From Septoria linicola (taxonomy: Eukaryota > Ascomycota > Dothideomycetes > Mycosphaerellales > Mycosphaerellaceae), in NCBI GenBank assembly GCA_024114885.1, contig CP099422.1, positions 1,922,001 to 1,986,000 of the forward strand: a DNA stretch of 64,000 nucleotides, given 5' to 3'. The notes beneath the pieces were generated by a model, which ran no database searches, was not told where the DNA came from, and saw only the letters and a program-made list of their open reading frames with translations. This document shows positions 55,334-64,000 of the stretch, piece after piece; within the stretch, counting starts at the first letter, position 1, and every line of letters begins with the position of its first letter. The translations under genes and the position numbers were made by a program.

Positions 55334-56720
55334 CTACCGATCGAGCAGCGTTCTTCTGGTCGAAGAGCTTCGCATGTGGAATTGGCGGATCCCGAATGTG
55401 GCGCTGCGTGAGAGCAGTCGAAGCCCGGCCTTTACGCCTTCACCGTCGTCGAACGTGTACTCGGCGCCTCTTCCTGTCGTTTCATCCATGTCTGATACAC
55501 ATCGTTTGGGATCAGTACTGTCTCGGGCGTCTCCTCGGGGCTGCTCATGAGGAGTGTACTTACGGTCGTAGCCCTGCTGAAGCCAGTGCAATGTCAAAGC
55601 ATCAATCGAAAACTGCTGTTGTATCCAGTCAAATACGGCGGCAAAACTGTCTCGAGGCATGATCGAGATATGCCTAAGGGTCAAAGCCCGAAGAGATTCT
55701 TTGTGGTGGTAAAGAGTCGCGCACAGATCCTGCTGCCGTAACACAGCTCCAGTGATCCGGAGTGTCTTAACGGCATTGGTCCGCAAGGCTGCAAGCACGA
55801 TTGGTGGTATCAGCGACTTTCTTGCTCCACAACAGCCGGTGATGAATTCCAGCTCGAGCACTTCCACTATTGGCGCTGCTTTCATCAAGCTGCCCAAGGT
55901 CTTGATGTCCTGGATGTTCATCTTATGGACACACCCGATGGTCAGCGCCAATTTCTTGAGCTGAAACATCGTGCATCGAAGTTGCGTCACGCTATCCGCG
56001 ATGCGGGTCAAGGACTCGTGGTGCAATGGCGTCTGTTTCCGATAGAGGGTCAGACTTTGTGCAGGGAACTCAGCTTTCGTGACGGCGGTGAGTAGCATGG
56101 TCGCTGTCTCGCCTTCGTCATCTGGGAGCCGCCCGAGTAGCATGTACTCACTCATGTTGCGCGTCTGATTCGCTGCTGAGGTATCGCACGAGCTGTCGGA
56201 AGCCATAGGGTGTCGACGAGAAATGAGTGTGGGTGTCGACCCTGAGCTCCGGGACCACTGCTGCCTCTTTCAGATTCGCCAGCGCCTCGGTGAGCATTGA
56301 TACGTCGGTCCGACCATGCAGCAGTTCTTCCGGTTCAGGATGCCACAAGGACCAGACAGATTGCTGGGAAAGGCTTGTACTCTTGCTGAGGTGTGCTTCG
56401 TTGGGTTTCTGATCGTGTCCGAACGAAGGCTTCCTGATCGAGGACGACAGATTTGTGACTACGAGCTCGATGATCCTTAATCTTCGTCGCAGCCTGTGAC
56501 TCTTGCTGATGTCGAGAAGTGCCTGGAGCGAGAGTCTCGTTACCAAGTGCCGGCGATGCCTGAAATATTTTTCCACAAAGATCTTGTCGATGTTCCTCGA
56601 TATTTCTCTGCAGATCATTCGTAGTGCTAACAAGTCTCGGCCATCGGTCGCAGCCGCAATATGTTCGATCAGTTCGGGCGGCAGGTCAAGCAGTGTCAAC
56701 AGCATTCTTGCTGCTGACAT
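55334..56720 (-). pseudogene. F-box-like protein (copy 2) with an apparent frameshift
   Basis: The ATG at 56720 opens MSAARMLLTLLDLPPELIEH, an F-box-like start. Next come LRMICREISRNIDKIFVEKY and FRHRRHLVTRLSLQALLDIS, clearly related to the gene at 4953-6335. The frame stops at 56148, but the +1-shifted frame overlapping 56206-56148 continues the protein (YMLLGRLPDDEGETATMLLT, LKKLALTIGCVHKMN, LRALTLRHISIMPRDSFAAV). No splice pair was found that joins them while keeping coding text on both sides, so a 1-nt frameshift (decay or base error) near 56150-56205 is likely. Downstream an intron at 55492-55563 (GTAAGT...TACTGAT...CAG, 72 bp, open in frame) joins LQQGYD to HMDETTG. The stop is at 55334. 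Confidence 0.55.
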
Positions 56721-57480
56721 GATCAATATCAGTCGCGGGTGCAATGGAAACAGGATAAGTCGAGCGTCAGAATGTGTGTGAAAGGAAGAGTGCCAAGTAT
56801 AAAAGTACCTTAGGACACCCTGCTCAAGGTTTCGGAAACGGTGGTCATTACTGGCCCAATGAGCCCAGACCATCATTGGTCGGCAAATTCTCCAAGTGAA
56901 TATTACTCCGGCGCCGCGGATCATGTTCGCCTACAGAACATATAAATATACGACTACACAAACGCTAGAGCGTCCCGAACATTGATCTCGAACTGTTGAC
57001 GCAGGGCTGAATCGACGTGCCTTAACAGTAATCTGGGTTCATGCTACAACGATTCAGGATCCCAGCTCGATGCGCTTCGAGCGAAATGGGACATAGGATG
57101 CGAAACGATCAACTCAAGGCTTAGCGACAATGTAATCAGTATCCGATGCGACGGGTGTTCATCGCAAGTAGCAAAATGACCTATCAACTCTAAAATCAAG
57201 CACTATCAACAGCATACATTTCGCCGTGCAGGCGCTCAAATCCATCAAACATTAACATTCAAGCCTGGAGATCTCCTACCGGGACCAAAGTCTCTTCCGA
57301 AGATGTCCGCTCGTTTACATACAAATACCGCTCATTGCTGAGCACAGCGGCCTGTGAGATCTCCTGCCAGGAGCAACGTCCTTTGCGTAGAACTCCCTTG
57401 AGGCATGTCCAGCGATCTGCAGAGCCTCCTGCCAGGCGCAGACTCTTCCGGAGATCACTGCTTTGCAGTGCTGAAGCTCT
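56721..57480. other. Intergenic
   Basis: No supported gene was seen. This is the F-box-like promoter side and the 3' flank of the secreted-protein gene. A short element CTCCTGCCAGG occurs twice near 57360-57430. Confidence 0.45.
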
Positions 57481-58331
57481 CTAGACCAGGTTTCCGCTAC
57501 CTTGGCAGCGAGCAATTGGAGCGTTGTTGGCCTTCCTCTGGCAATCAGAGATAGAGCCGCCGGTCCAGTCGACGCCGTTGAAGCTTGCCGAGAAGCGGTC
57601 ATCGGCCATGAAGGTTCCAATCTGCTTCTCGGAGCCGATGCAACCCTGGTTGATGGTTCCATAGCGGCGAGTAGTGGTGGGGTTCAGGACCATGGCACCG
57701 CAGTTGCCGATCTGGACAGTTGCCTTGTTCTGGTTCGAAGCAGTCGATTGCCAGGCGCGAGAATAGCTGACGCCAAAGTTGGTAGAGAGCCAGGTTTTGA
57801 TGGCAGTTGGATTGATACCACCAGTTACTAAAATGGTGTTGGTGACAGAATTGCCGCTCATGACGAAAATGTCAATCGCGCTCTGTCTAGCACATGCGAC
57901 GTTGGACATTTGGATGTCCCAGTCAACAAAGGTCTCTGTCTTGGTCACGCGCTTGGCTTGAGTGTCGCGGCATAATTGGCGCTTGTTGATGTCGACACTG
58001 ACGTCCACGTCGACATTGACATCAACTTCGGCAGTGAAGTTGAGGAAATCGTAGTCAATCGGTGGTGGCTCAAGCAGGATTCCATTTGCAGTCAAAAGAT
58101 CCTCCCACTCTGTCTGGTTCAAGGAAATCTCTGTAATTTTGGTCAGGAACTGCCGCGATCATTCGGTTGTTGTTACAAGCACTTACTCTGGTTCTGAATG
58201 TCCTGCAGGAACTTGGCCAACTCTTGGGCCTCAGCCAACGTGTCCGGGGTAAAGTCCACAACTGGCTCGAGGATCGGCGAGGCGATGGCAGCCTTTGCGG
58301 CGATCAAGCCGAAGAGAATCTTGGAAAGCAT
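57481..58331 (-). CDS. Secreted protein with Kex2-type site, unknown family
   Basis: Exons are 58187-58331 and 57481-58130 (56-bp intron), giving 264 aa. The signal peptide MLSKILFGLIAAKAAIAS is followed by a pro-region with an alternating VDVNVDVDVSVDINKR run. The Lys-Arg fits Kex2 cleavage before QLCRDTQAKR. The mature domain of ~165 residues has six Cys and blocks such as FVDWDIQMSNVACARQSAID, TWLSTNFGVSYSRAWQSTAS, NQGCIGSEKQIGTFM and FSASFNGVDWTGGSISDCQR. It looks like a folded, processed extracellular protein. I do not recognise the family, and an effector role is only a possibility. Confidence 0.72.
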
Positions 58332-59876
58332 CTTGAAGATTGAGATGTTCGATAGTGAGTGTGGAGAAGTGGGTGTCGAGATTTGTGTCTGGAATTATGC
58401 TTCAGAGAGTGCTGAGCTGGAGTCTTTGTAGAGGACGATCTGCTACGCTTTGACAGTCTGTCCGTTCATCGGCCACCCCATCTGTGCCTGACATTTCCGC
58501 TACTCAACCGAACGATCGAATGGAGAACCTCATTACAAGCACGCGACCCTTGAGGATCAAGCATGTTTGACGTTGCAGTTCGTGCGAAGATTTGCCTGAT
58601 AGGCTGCATGGTCATCAGGGTTGCTGGAATGGTCGTGAAGTGGATAGTCTCAGCTTCTGGTTGCCCGTGGCACAATCTATTTGGCGGTCTCGAACCTCTT
58701 CGCGGATTGTGCCATCCCGTACTCTAGTCACGACTTTGACCCCATTCACTGGATTGGGAACATAGCCCTAGATGTGTGCCCGGAGACAGCATCCGGATAC
58801 TGACCTTCGTAAAGCGGTCGTGCAATATACAGCCAGCCGGCGGGCATAGCCTGAACAATGGCGGCTCTTACTAAGGTGAAACAAGCCTAACAAGAGTCGC
58901 CATTACGCCATTGGTGGCGCGCTTCGAGATCAGTGCAAGAGATGCGTCTCATGAGAACAACGATGACGAAAACAATACCTGCTGAAGTTCATTCGTAGCT
59001 ATCATGTGAATCTTTAAGTGCACTGTGGTCAATAGTGCTGCTGGTAGAGAATTGCAGCGCAAGCCAGCAGCTGTGCTTTGAGCACGGCTACAACACGTGG
59101 CGGACAAGGCTTAGAACAAGAAATAGCTAGCCTATGCCGGAGTTCTCACGTTGGTCAAAGTTGAATCCATGGGTCCAGCCGAGATGCAAGTGCAGACTGC
59201 CGGCTTGCTACCTCGCCCACTTACCTGTCTTGTCATAGTGTGTCACACCAAGCGGAATCTAATTATTGGTATAGACCTACACACTACAAACGTGGGGCCA
59301 CGACAGTCCAATGTTGCTAAGCTCACTAAGGGCACAAAACGCGCTTACTAACAGCGACGGACATTTTGGTGTCGCTTGGCAGGTCACAATACGATTTTTA
59401 GCCACAACAAGCGCTTGCTGGACCTCACATCTACACATCCGGCTACGGCTAGCGTTGGCCAACAGCAATAACGGTTTCGTCTTTAGGCCCGCCGCCTGAC
59501 TCAAGTATGGTGTTTTTATGACCATCCGATGATCATATTCATGGTGCACTCTTTCAATATAGCAACAGACCACATGGCGGTCATGAGGGAACGACCAGCA
59601 AACACGTGGTGCGCTTCCCCACCGGAGATGCGGTATCTGGTGAGCCTAAGCAGTGCTTGCTTCCAGTCATCACGGGGGCGAACTATGGTCTGTATAGCAA
59701 GCATTTCACCACGCCGTCTCGGTTGCAACAGCAATACATAGCCACACCGCACACCGAATCTCAGCACCCTCAGCTCGACTCCAGTCTTCACATCCACGAT
59801 CAGACCACCATTTCCACTACTCCTCGACTACTCCAGATCGACGACTCCACATCCTCCTCACTTTTCAAACGCCAAG
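58332..59876. other. 1.5-kb intergenic region
   Basis: No supported gene was seen. It separates two divergent genes for secreted proteins. Confidence 0.45.
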
Positions 59877-60538
59877 ATGAGAGTCACATCCTTTACGCTG
59901 TTGGCAGCCTCCCTTGCCGTTGGGTACGTGTCTTTCCCTCAACTCTAGAGCTCGCGCCGCAATACGACCGACTCTACAAAGCCCCTGCGTGGCCATAGTA
60001 CTGTGCTGCCATACGCAGTGAAGGCGTGTTTCGGCGTACAGCATCGGTATACCTCGCTGCGTTGTCCCTACGTGCTCAACAATGCAGAGATTGAGCACGA
60101 TCTAGCAGCCGCGTAGCACCAAATTTTGAGCTCAAATGCCATGTGCTGACTGGCGATGCTCACAGAACTCTGGCCGACCTACACAATGTGGCTGTGTGCG
60201 TCACAGGACGAACCTTTAAGAACCCGGGTGGCAGCCCCTTCTCGCCTAGCATGGTCTACTACAAAGACTACGAAGTCCTTGCAGAGGCCACTGAATGTGC
60301 ATGCGGTTACTACAAGAACCGTAACACGGGCAACCAGTGGTGGGACAAGTGCCCAGATTGCACTTATGTGAGTCGCGACTGATTCCACCTTACAGCAAAG
60401 TGATTGTTTACTGACGCTGCATGCTCTCAGAACGTAGAGGATGGGTACTGCCACTCTGATGAATGGCACATAGGTGGTGACGAGATGGAGCACTACTGCA
60501 CGAAGTACTGTGGTGCCCAGGGCTCTGAGGCGAACTAG
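59877..60538 (+). CDS. Small secreted 8-cysteine protein
   Basis: Exons are 59877-59923, 60166-60367 and 60431-60538, giving 118 aa. The signal peptide MRVTSFTLLAASLAVG is on exon 1. The first intron is long for this window (242 bp; donor GTACGT, branch GCTGAC, acceptor CACAG). The mature part has eight Cys: VAVCVTG, ATECACGYYK, WDKCPDCTY, DGYCHSDEW and EHYCTKYCG. Small size, secretion and an even Cys count fit fungal effector or antimicrobial-type proteins. No family was recognised. The frame is maintained across all junctions, which supports the model. Confidence 0.72.
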
Positions 60539-62527
60539 CAGAAGACGATGGTACGACTTGGCACGAGCATGACTTTTCTCACAGGTGAGGAACGGATCAC
60601 ATAGGGAGGGATGGCTGGTTCGTTAGGACAGCAGGCTTGTAGGATATGACGCGAGTGGAAGGGAGGTAACAGCAGGGACCTTCGTTTTTGAGGCATCTAT
60701 GACACAATTTAATTCAGTGCTGTGTGGCCAAGACATCGTTTTAAGCGCTGTATGTGACTGATGCTTGCTGGCCAGAGAAAGATCCATGTATGTTGAGATA
60801 GTTGCAAGGCTGCCAATACACGCGCGACATGGTTCAAATGGGCATATTGCCATGAGCTATAGGCAGAGTAATGCCGCATCGTGATCCTGATGAGTGCACA
60901 GCAACCTTGGTCATCAATGCTTGTGCTCGATGTGCACAGGAACCATCTGAGCCCTCGTCCTGGGGCATGTAGAAACGTGACTGTGCCTCGCAGCTGCACT
61001 CAGACATTGATGAAACGGTGAGTCCAATAGTCGTAAAGCCGAAGAAACCACAGCCGCAGCATGTCCATCAATGCGTCGCTGGGCTTCCGTATGCTATGCT
61101 GTGTCCGTTGATATGCTTGCGTCTGACCTTTGGCACCTGCACGTATGTTCGGGCAGTAATGTCTGCCCTCATGGGCGCGCAAATTGTGCAGCATAAAGTC
61201 TAACAGGAGTACACATCGTCAACTCGGAATCTCTTTCCCTATCGTTGATATCCTATCCATTCACTCTTTCCGGCTTGACGCGACGAACTAGTATCGGCGG
61301 CGCGTGCAGCGGGCTGTGGTTGTCTTAGAGATCTCCCGAGGCTTAGGCGAACACCATGATGTCTGAGCTCAATGTGGCCGGCAGGGATGGAGGTTCGGCG
61401 ATGTTCCGGCTACGCCATACCGCTACAACGGCGCCGTCGTTACCGGATCACCAATGTGGAAGCAATCTCGCAGCGATACAGTACCACAGTGTACTCTCGT
61501 TAGACCGTGGTGCGAAGATAGGCGGTGATACCGGATGATTCAGGACCAATATCGGACGACAGCACACATGGCTGATACGTGCGTCGCTCGTGAGTGCTGA
61601 AGGACGTGATCTGCCTTTCGGAATTCTGTAAGATTGCGGCTGTCATTCACAATCGCTTTTTGAGATTGCGCGACCAAAGCCCTCAGGTCGTGCCTTCGAA
61701 TACGCGAAAAGTGGTTCAGCGAGCGCTTCTCGGGGTGACCTGGTCGCCTGCCCGACTTCACTGTCCGTTAGGCTCGATTCGATTCGTCACTTCGCCAGAG
61801 TCAGGAATTGCACAGGCTCTTGATGGACAACCAGCACTCGCTGGCACGCTGAACATGCCTCTCACACGACTGAGATGGTCAAACAGAGCCACCAGCGAAG
61901 TGTGCCTGTGCTGAGTCCCGTTGTGTACGTGTTGTGCAGTATCGCCGCCATCCAGACGTTCCGTCGCTATCGAGTCAAATTTCGAGCTCCAGCACGTGGT
62001 ACAGCACTTAGACAAGGTCCCCAAAAGCGAACCCACGGTGATGCAACTTTTGATCAAATTATCGATGGACTTGCAGCGTAATGCACATATGATGTTGAGG
62101 CTCGACATGTTCAAATCGATCACGTGTCTGAGATCGGACTGTGAAGTCCAGAGCTGACAGCTCGACCCCTCCATCGACCCTCTTTCGCTACGCGCTGGAA
62201 AGCGGCTTTTCTGCTCGCTGTCGCACAAAGCCAGCTGTCATTGCTATCTTGCGTCGCGGCGGGTATAGAGTTTAGAACAGCGTTGCAATAGGCCGGCGCT
62301 GCTCGCTGCCATTGGTAAGGCCAGGTCGATAATGGACTATTTGTCAGTGACATAGTCGCTGACACCTCGTTGTACGTCGAGGCGGAGGGTTTTCCGTTCG
62401 CAGAATGTGTAGGATCTCCAGGTATAAGTAGTTGTTCGAAGACGAGGGAGTTCCATCAAGGTCCTCATATCTGAAGCCAGCCAACCAATCAACTCCAGCA
62501 AACGCATATTAGCTCTCCAATCCCATC
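60539..62527. other. 2-kb intergenic region
   Basis: No supported gene was seen; many short open frames without coding character. The right end carries the promoter of the GFA-family gene. Confidence 0.45.
62423..62428 (+). promoter_or_regulatory. TATA box for the GFA-family gene
   Basis: TATAAG (in GGTATAAGTAG) lies 105 bp upstream of the ATG at 62528. Confidence 0.45.
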
Positions 62528-62998
62528 ATGTCGTCCGGAAGCTGTGCCTGCGGTGCCATTGGCATCAAGACTACTGGTGATGTCCAAACCAAGGCTCTCT
62601 GCCACTGCGCCGACTGCAAAAAGGTACGTTCGTGATGCGTTATATGTTGCGTGCATTGGCTAATGCTAGCACCGCAGATTACCGGAAGCACGTATTCCAC
62701 CAACATCATCGTTCCCGGCGTTGAAGTGACCAAGGGATCTCTCAAGAAGTGGACCAAGACCGCCGACTCAGGCAACCCAATCACCTCTGTCCTATGTGGC
62801 GAATGTGGCTCGACTCTGTACCGGGAGGGTCCAACCTTTGGCGATGCAAAGGTGATTAAGGTCAGAATCTTGGACGGCAACGCTCTCGAGGAAGCCTCGC
62901 CTGGCGTTGAGCTTTACACAAAAGACAGAATCAGCTGGGTATCGGCCGTGAACGGGGCCGGCCAAATGGTTGGCATGCCAGACAGCGCAGATGCATAG
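62528..62998 (+). CDS. GFA/CENP-V family zinc-binding protein
   Basis: Exons are 62528-62623 and 62678-62998 (54-bp intron), giving 138 aa. The family zinc ligands are present in order: SCACGAIGIKT, LCHCADCKK, then after the intron VLCGECGSTLYREG. It also has the usual FSTN-like (STYSTNIIVPGVEVTKGSLK) and C-terminal ELYTKDRISWVSAVNGAGQM blocks. The family includes glutathione-dependent formaldehyde-activating enzyme and many fungal relatives that use glutathione adducts. The exact substrate is not predictable. Confidence 0.88.
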
Positions 62999-63549
62999 AG
63001 CGCATCCTTGCTAGAAGCCGGTAGACGAATTTGTCGTCTTCGTACTAGGTGGATGCTTAGAACAGTCAACTGCGAGTTCTTCGATCTCGTGCCAGCGTTT
63101 TCATTCTCCGGCAATCATCATTCTATCGTCCGCAACAGCCGTTGGAATGCTCAGATCGTATTATGGGCGCCGAGGGTCCTGCATGCAGAAGTGCTGCAGA
63201 TTGGTGCTTGTGTAGGGAGGTGTCAGAAGCTATGTCAGACTTGGCGGCGACTGACACGTATGTGTGGCTTCGGCGGATTCAGTCTCGGCAGATTCAGATT
63301 TGATATCTCAAGGACGCCGCAGAGGCCGCACAGACAGACAGGTGAGTAGGCTAAAGTCACCTTGGACCAGGTCGATTCCGATGCTTCCGCGAACATACTG
63401 CAATACACAAGTGCAGTGTATTAGGCGCAGCTCAAGTTCCATTTGCAATGAAGCAGCATATGAAGTCGCCATAATCCCGGCAGGTACGCGTTGCAACATG
63501 CCTGTGACCGCGCGTCGAAGTATCGGTCAAATCAACAGGATATCATCTT
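62999..63549. other. Intergenic, convergent
   Basis: No supported gene was seen between the GFA-family gene and TFB5. Confidence 0.45.
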
Positions 63550-63874
63550 TTACTCTTCTTCCGAGCTCTCTTCTGGCTCTCTGACTGTGTCCTTGAGTTT
63601 CTGAAAGTTGTCAGCGTGCAATAGAGCGGGCGAATGAAAGAACAAGAACGCACATCCTTGAGAAGGGCTTTTAGGTCGTCGTGCTTTTTCGCGTTGACAA
63701 GCACATGCTCGTCGTCAATGTCCTCGATAATGATACTGTGGGAATTGTCCTGGTCAATTCTCACGATGATGGCCTTGATCGATGGGTCACACTGGACGAG
63801 CACTCCTAGCTTTGCTGTTAGCATGAGTCGGAATTCATTCATGCCCGCGACCTGCCCTGCATTGCTTTCGGCAT
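63550..63874 (-). CDS. TFB5: TFIIH subunit Tfb5 (GTF2H5/TTDA)
   Basis: Exons are 63856-63874 (19 nt), 63654-63805 and 63550-63600, giving 73 aa, the family's usual length. The product reads MPKAMQGVLVQCDPSIKAII, then IIIEDIDDEHVLV, KHDDLKALLKD and an acidic tail VREPEESSEEE. The first intron (50 bp) begins GC rather than GT (GCAGGT) and ends CTAG, with a perfect GCTAAC branch. This join restores the conserved MPKAMQGVLV start, whereas reading through the intron does not. The second intron is GTGCGT...CTGAC...CAG. Tfb5 stabilises TFIIH for transcription and nucleotide-excision repair in the nucleus. Confidence 0.85.
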
Positions 63875-64000
63875 ACTGTATCCCGTTCGATTCGATAATG
63901 ACTTGCTTCTGAAGTATAATGCTTCGGGCGGTGTTCGTGGGATGGCGATGAACGTGAAGGAGTGATACCGGTCGCACTTTCTTTGTTAAGCGACATGCAG
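63875..64000. other. Upstream flank of TFB5
   Basis: This is promoter-side sequence of TFB5 running to the window end. Nothing else was recognised. Confidence 0.4.

Overview
This window is nuclear DNA of a filamentous ascomycete, most likely a Dothideomycete of the Capnodiales/Mycosphaerellales type. The evidence is short GT-AG introns of about 48-75 bp with CTNAC-like branch sites, single-gene transcription units on both strands, and typical fungal families: Alg13, Rsm24/mS35, Tfb5, an A-T-TE quinone-synthetase-like enzyme, a secreted choice-of-anchor B protein and small cysteine-rich secreted proteins. The order-level placement is inference from gene style, not from a search.

Layout. 1-4.4 kb: the 3' end of a Gly/Tyr/Gln-rich protein, a SIMPL-domain gene with an in-frame TGA, mitoribosomal mS35, and ALG13 divergent from it. 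5-13.3 kb: an F-box-like gene, a small secreted Cys protein, a seven-exon secreted choice-of-anchor B protein, a tRNA-like Pol III element, and a secreted GH13 alpha-amylase carrying an apple-like insert and CBM20. 15.8-24.1 kb: a disordered basic protein, an AhpD/CMD-like protein, a conserved fungal protein with a 19-nt first exon, a 90-aa four-exon protein, and a beta-trefoil plus coiled-coil protein. 25.2-33.5 kb: tandem paralogous GPI-anchor-like secreted proteins, PI-specific phospholipase C, an ADA2-like deaminase, and a multipass membrane protein.

33.7-55 kb is the most interesting stretch. An O-methyltransferase and a 948-aa A-T-TE synthetase diverge from a shared promoter with two CACGTG boxes. 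The synthetase resembles the enzymes that dimerise aryl-pyruvates to quinones or furanones. Further on come a 1399-aa acidic disordered protein, an unresolved coding-like region and a decayed coding region. These are followed by a duplicated ABM/Dabb-like barrel protein, a CaiB/BaiF CoA-transferase, a CYP52-like P450 and an isopropylmalate dehydrogenase. Together these look like one or two secondary-metabolism neighbourhoods.

55.3-64 kb: a second F-box-like gene with an apparent frameshift, a Kex2-site secreted protein, an 8-Cys small secreted protein, a GFA/CENP-V family protein and the three-exon Tfb5 gene, which appears to use a GC-AG intron. No intact transposon, rRNA or CRISPR was seen.

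Most gene models were built by reading splice sites by eye and checking that the frame is kept across each junction. No alignments or searches were run, so family calls rest on motifs and remembered family features.
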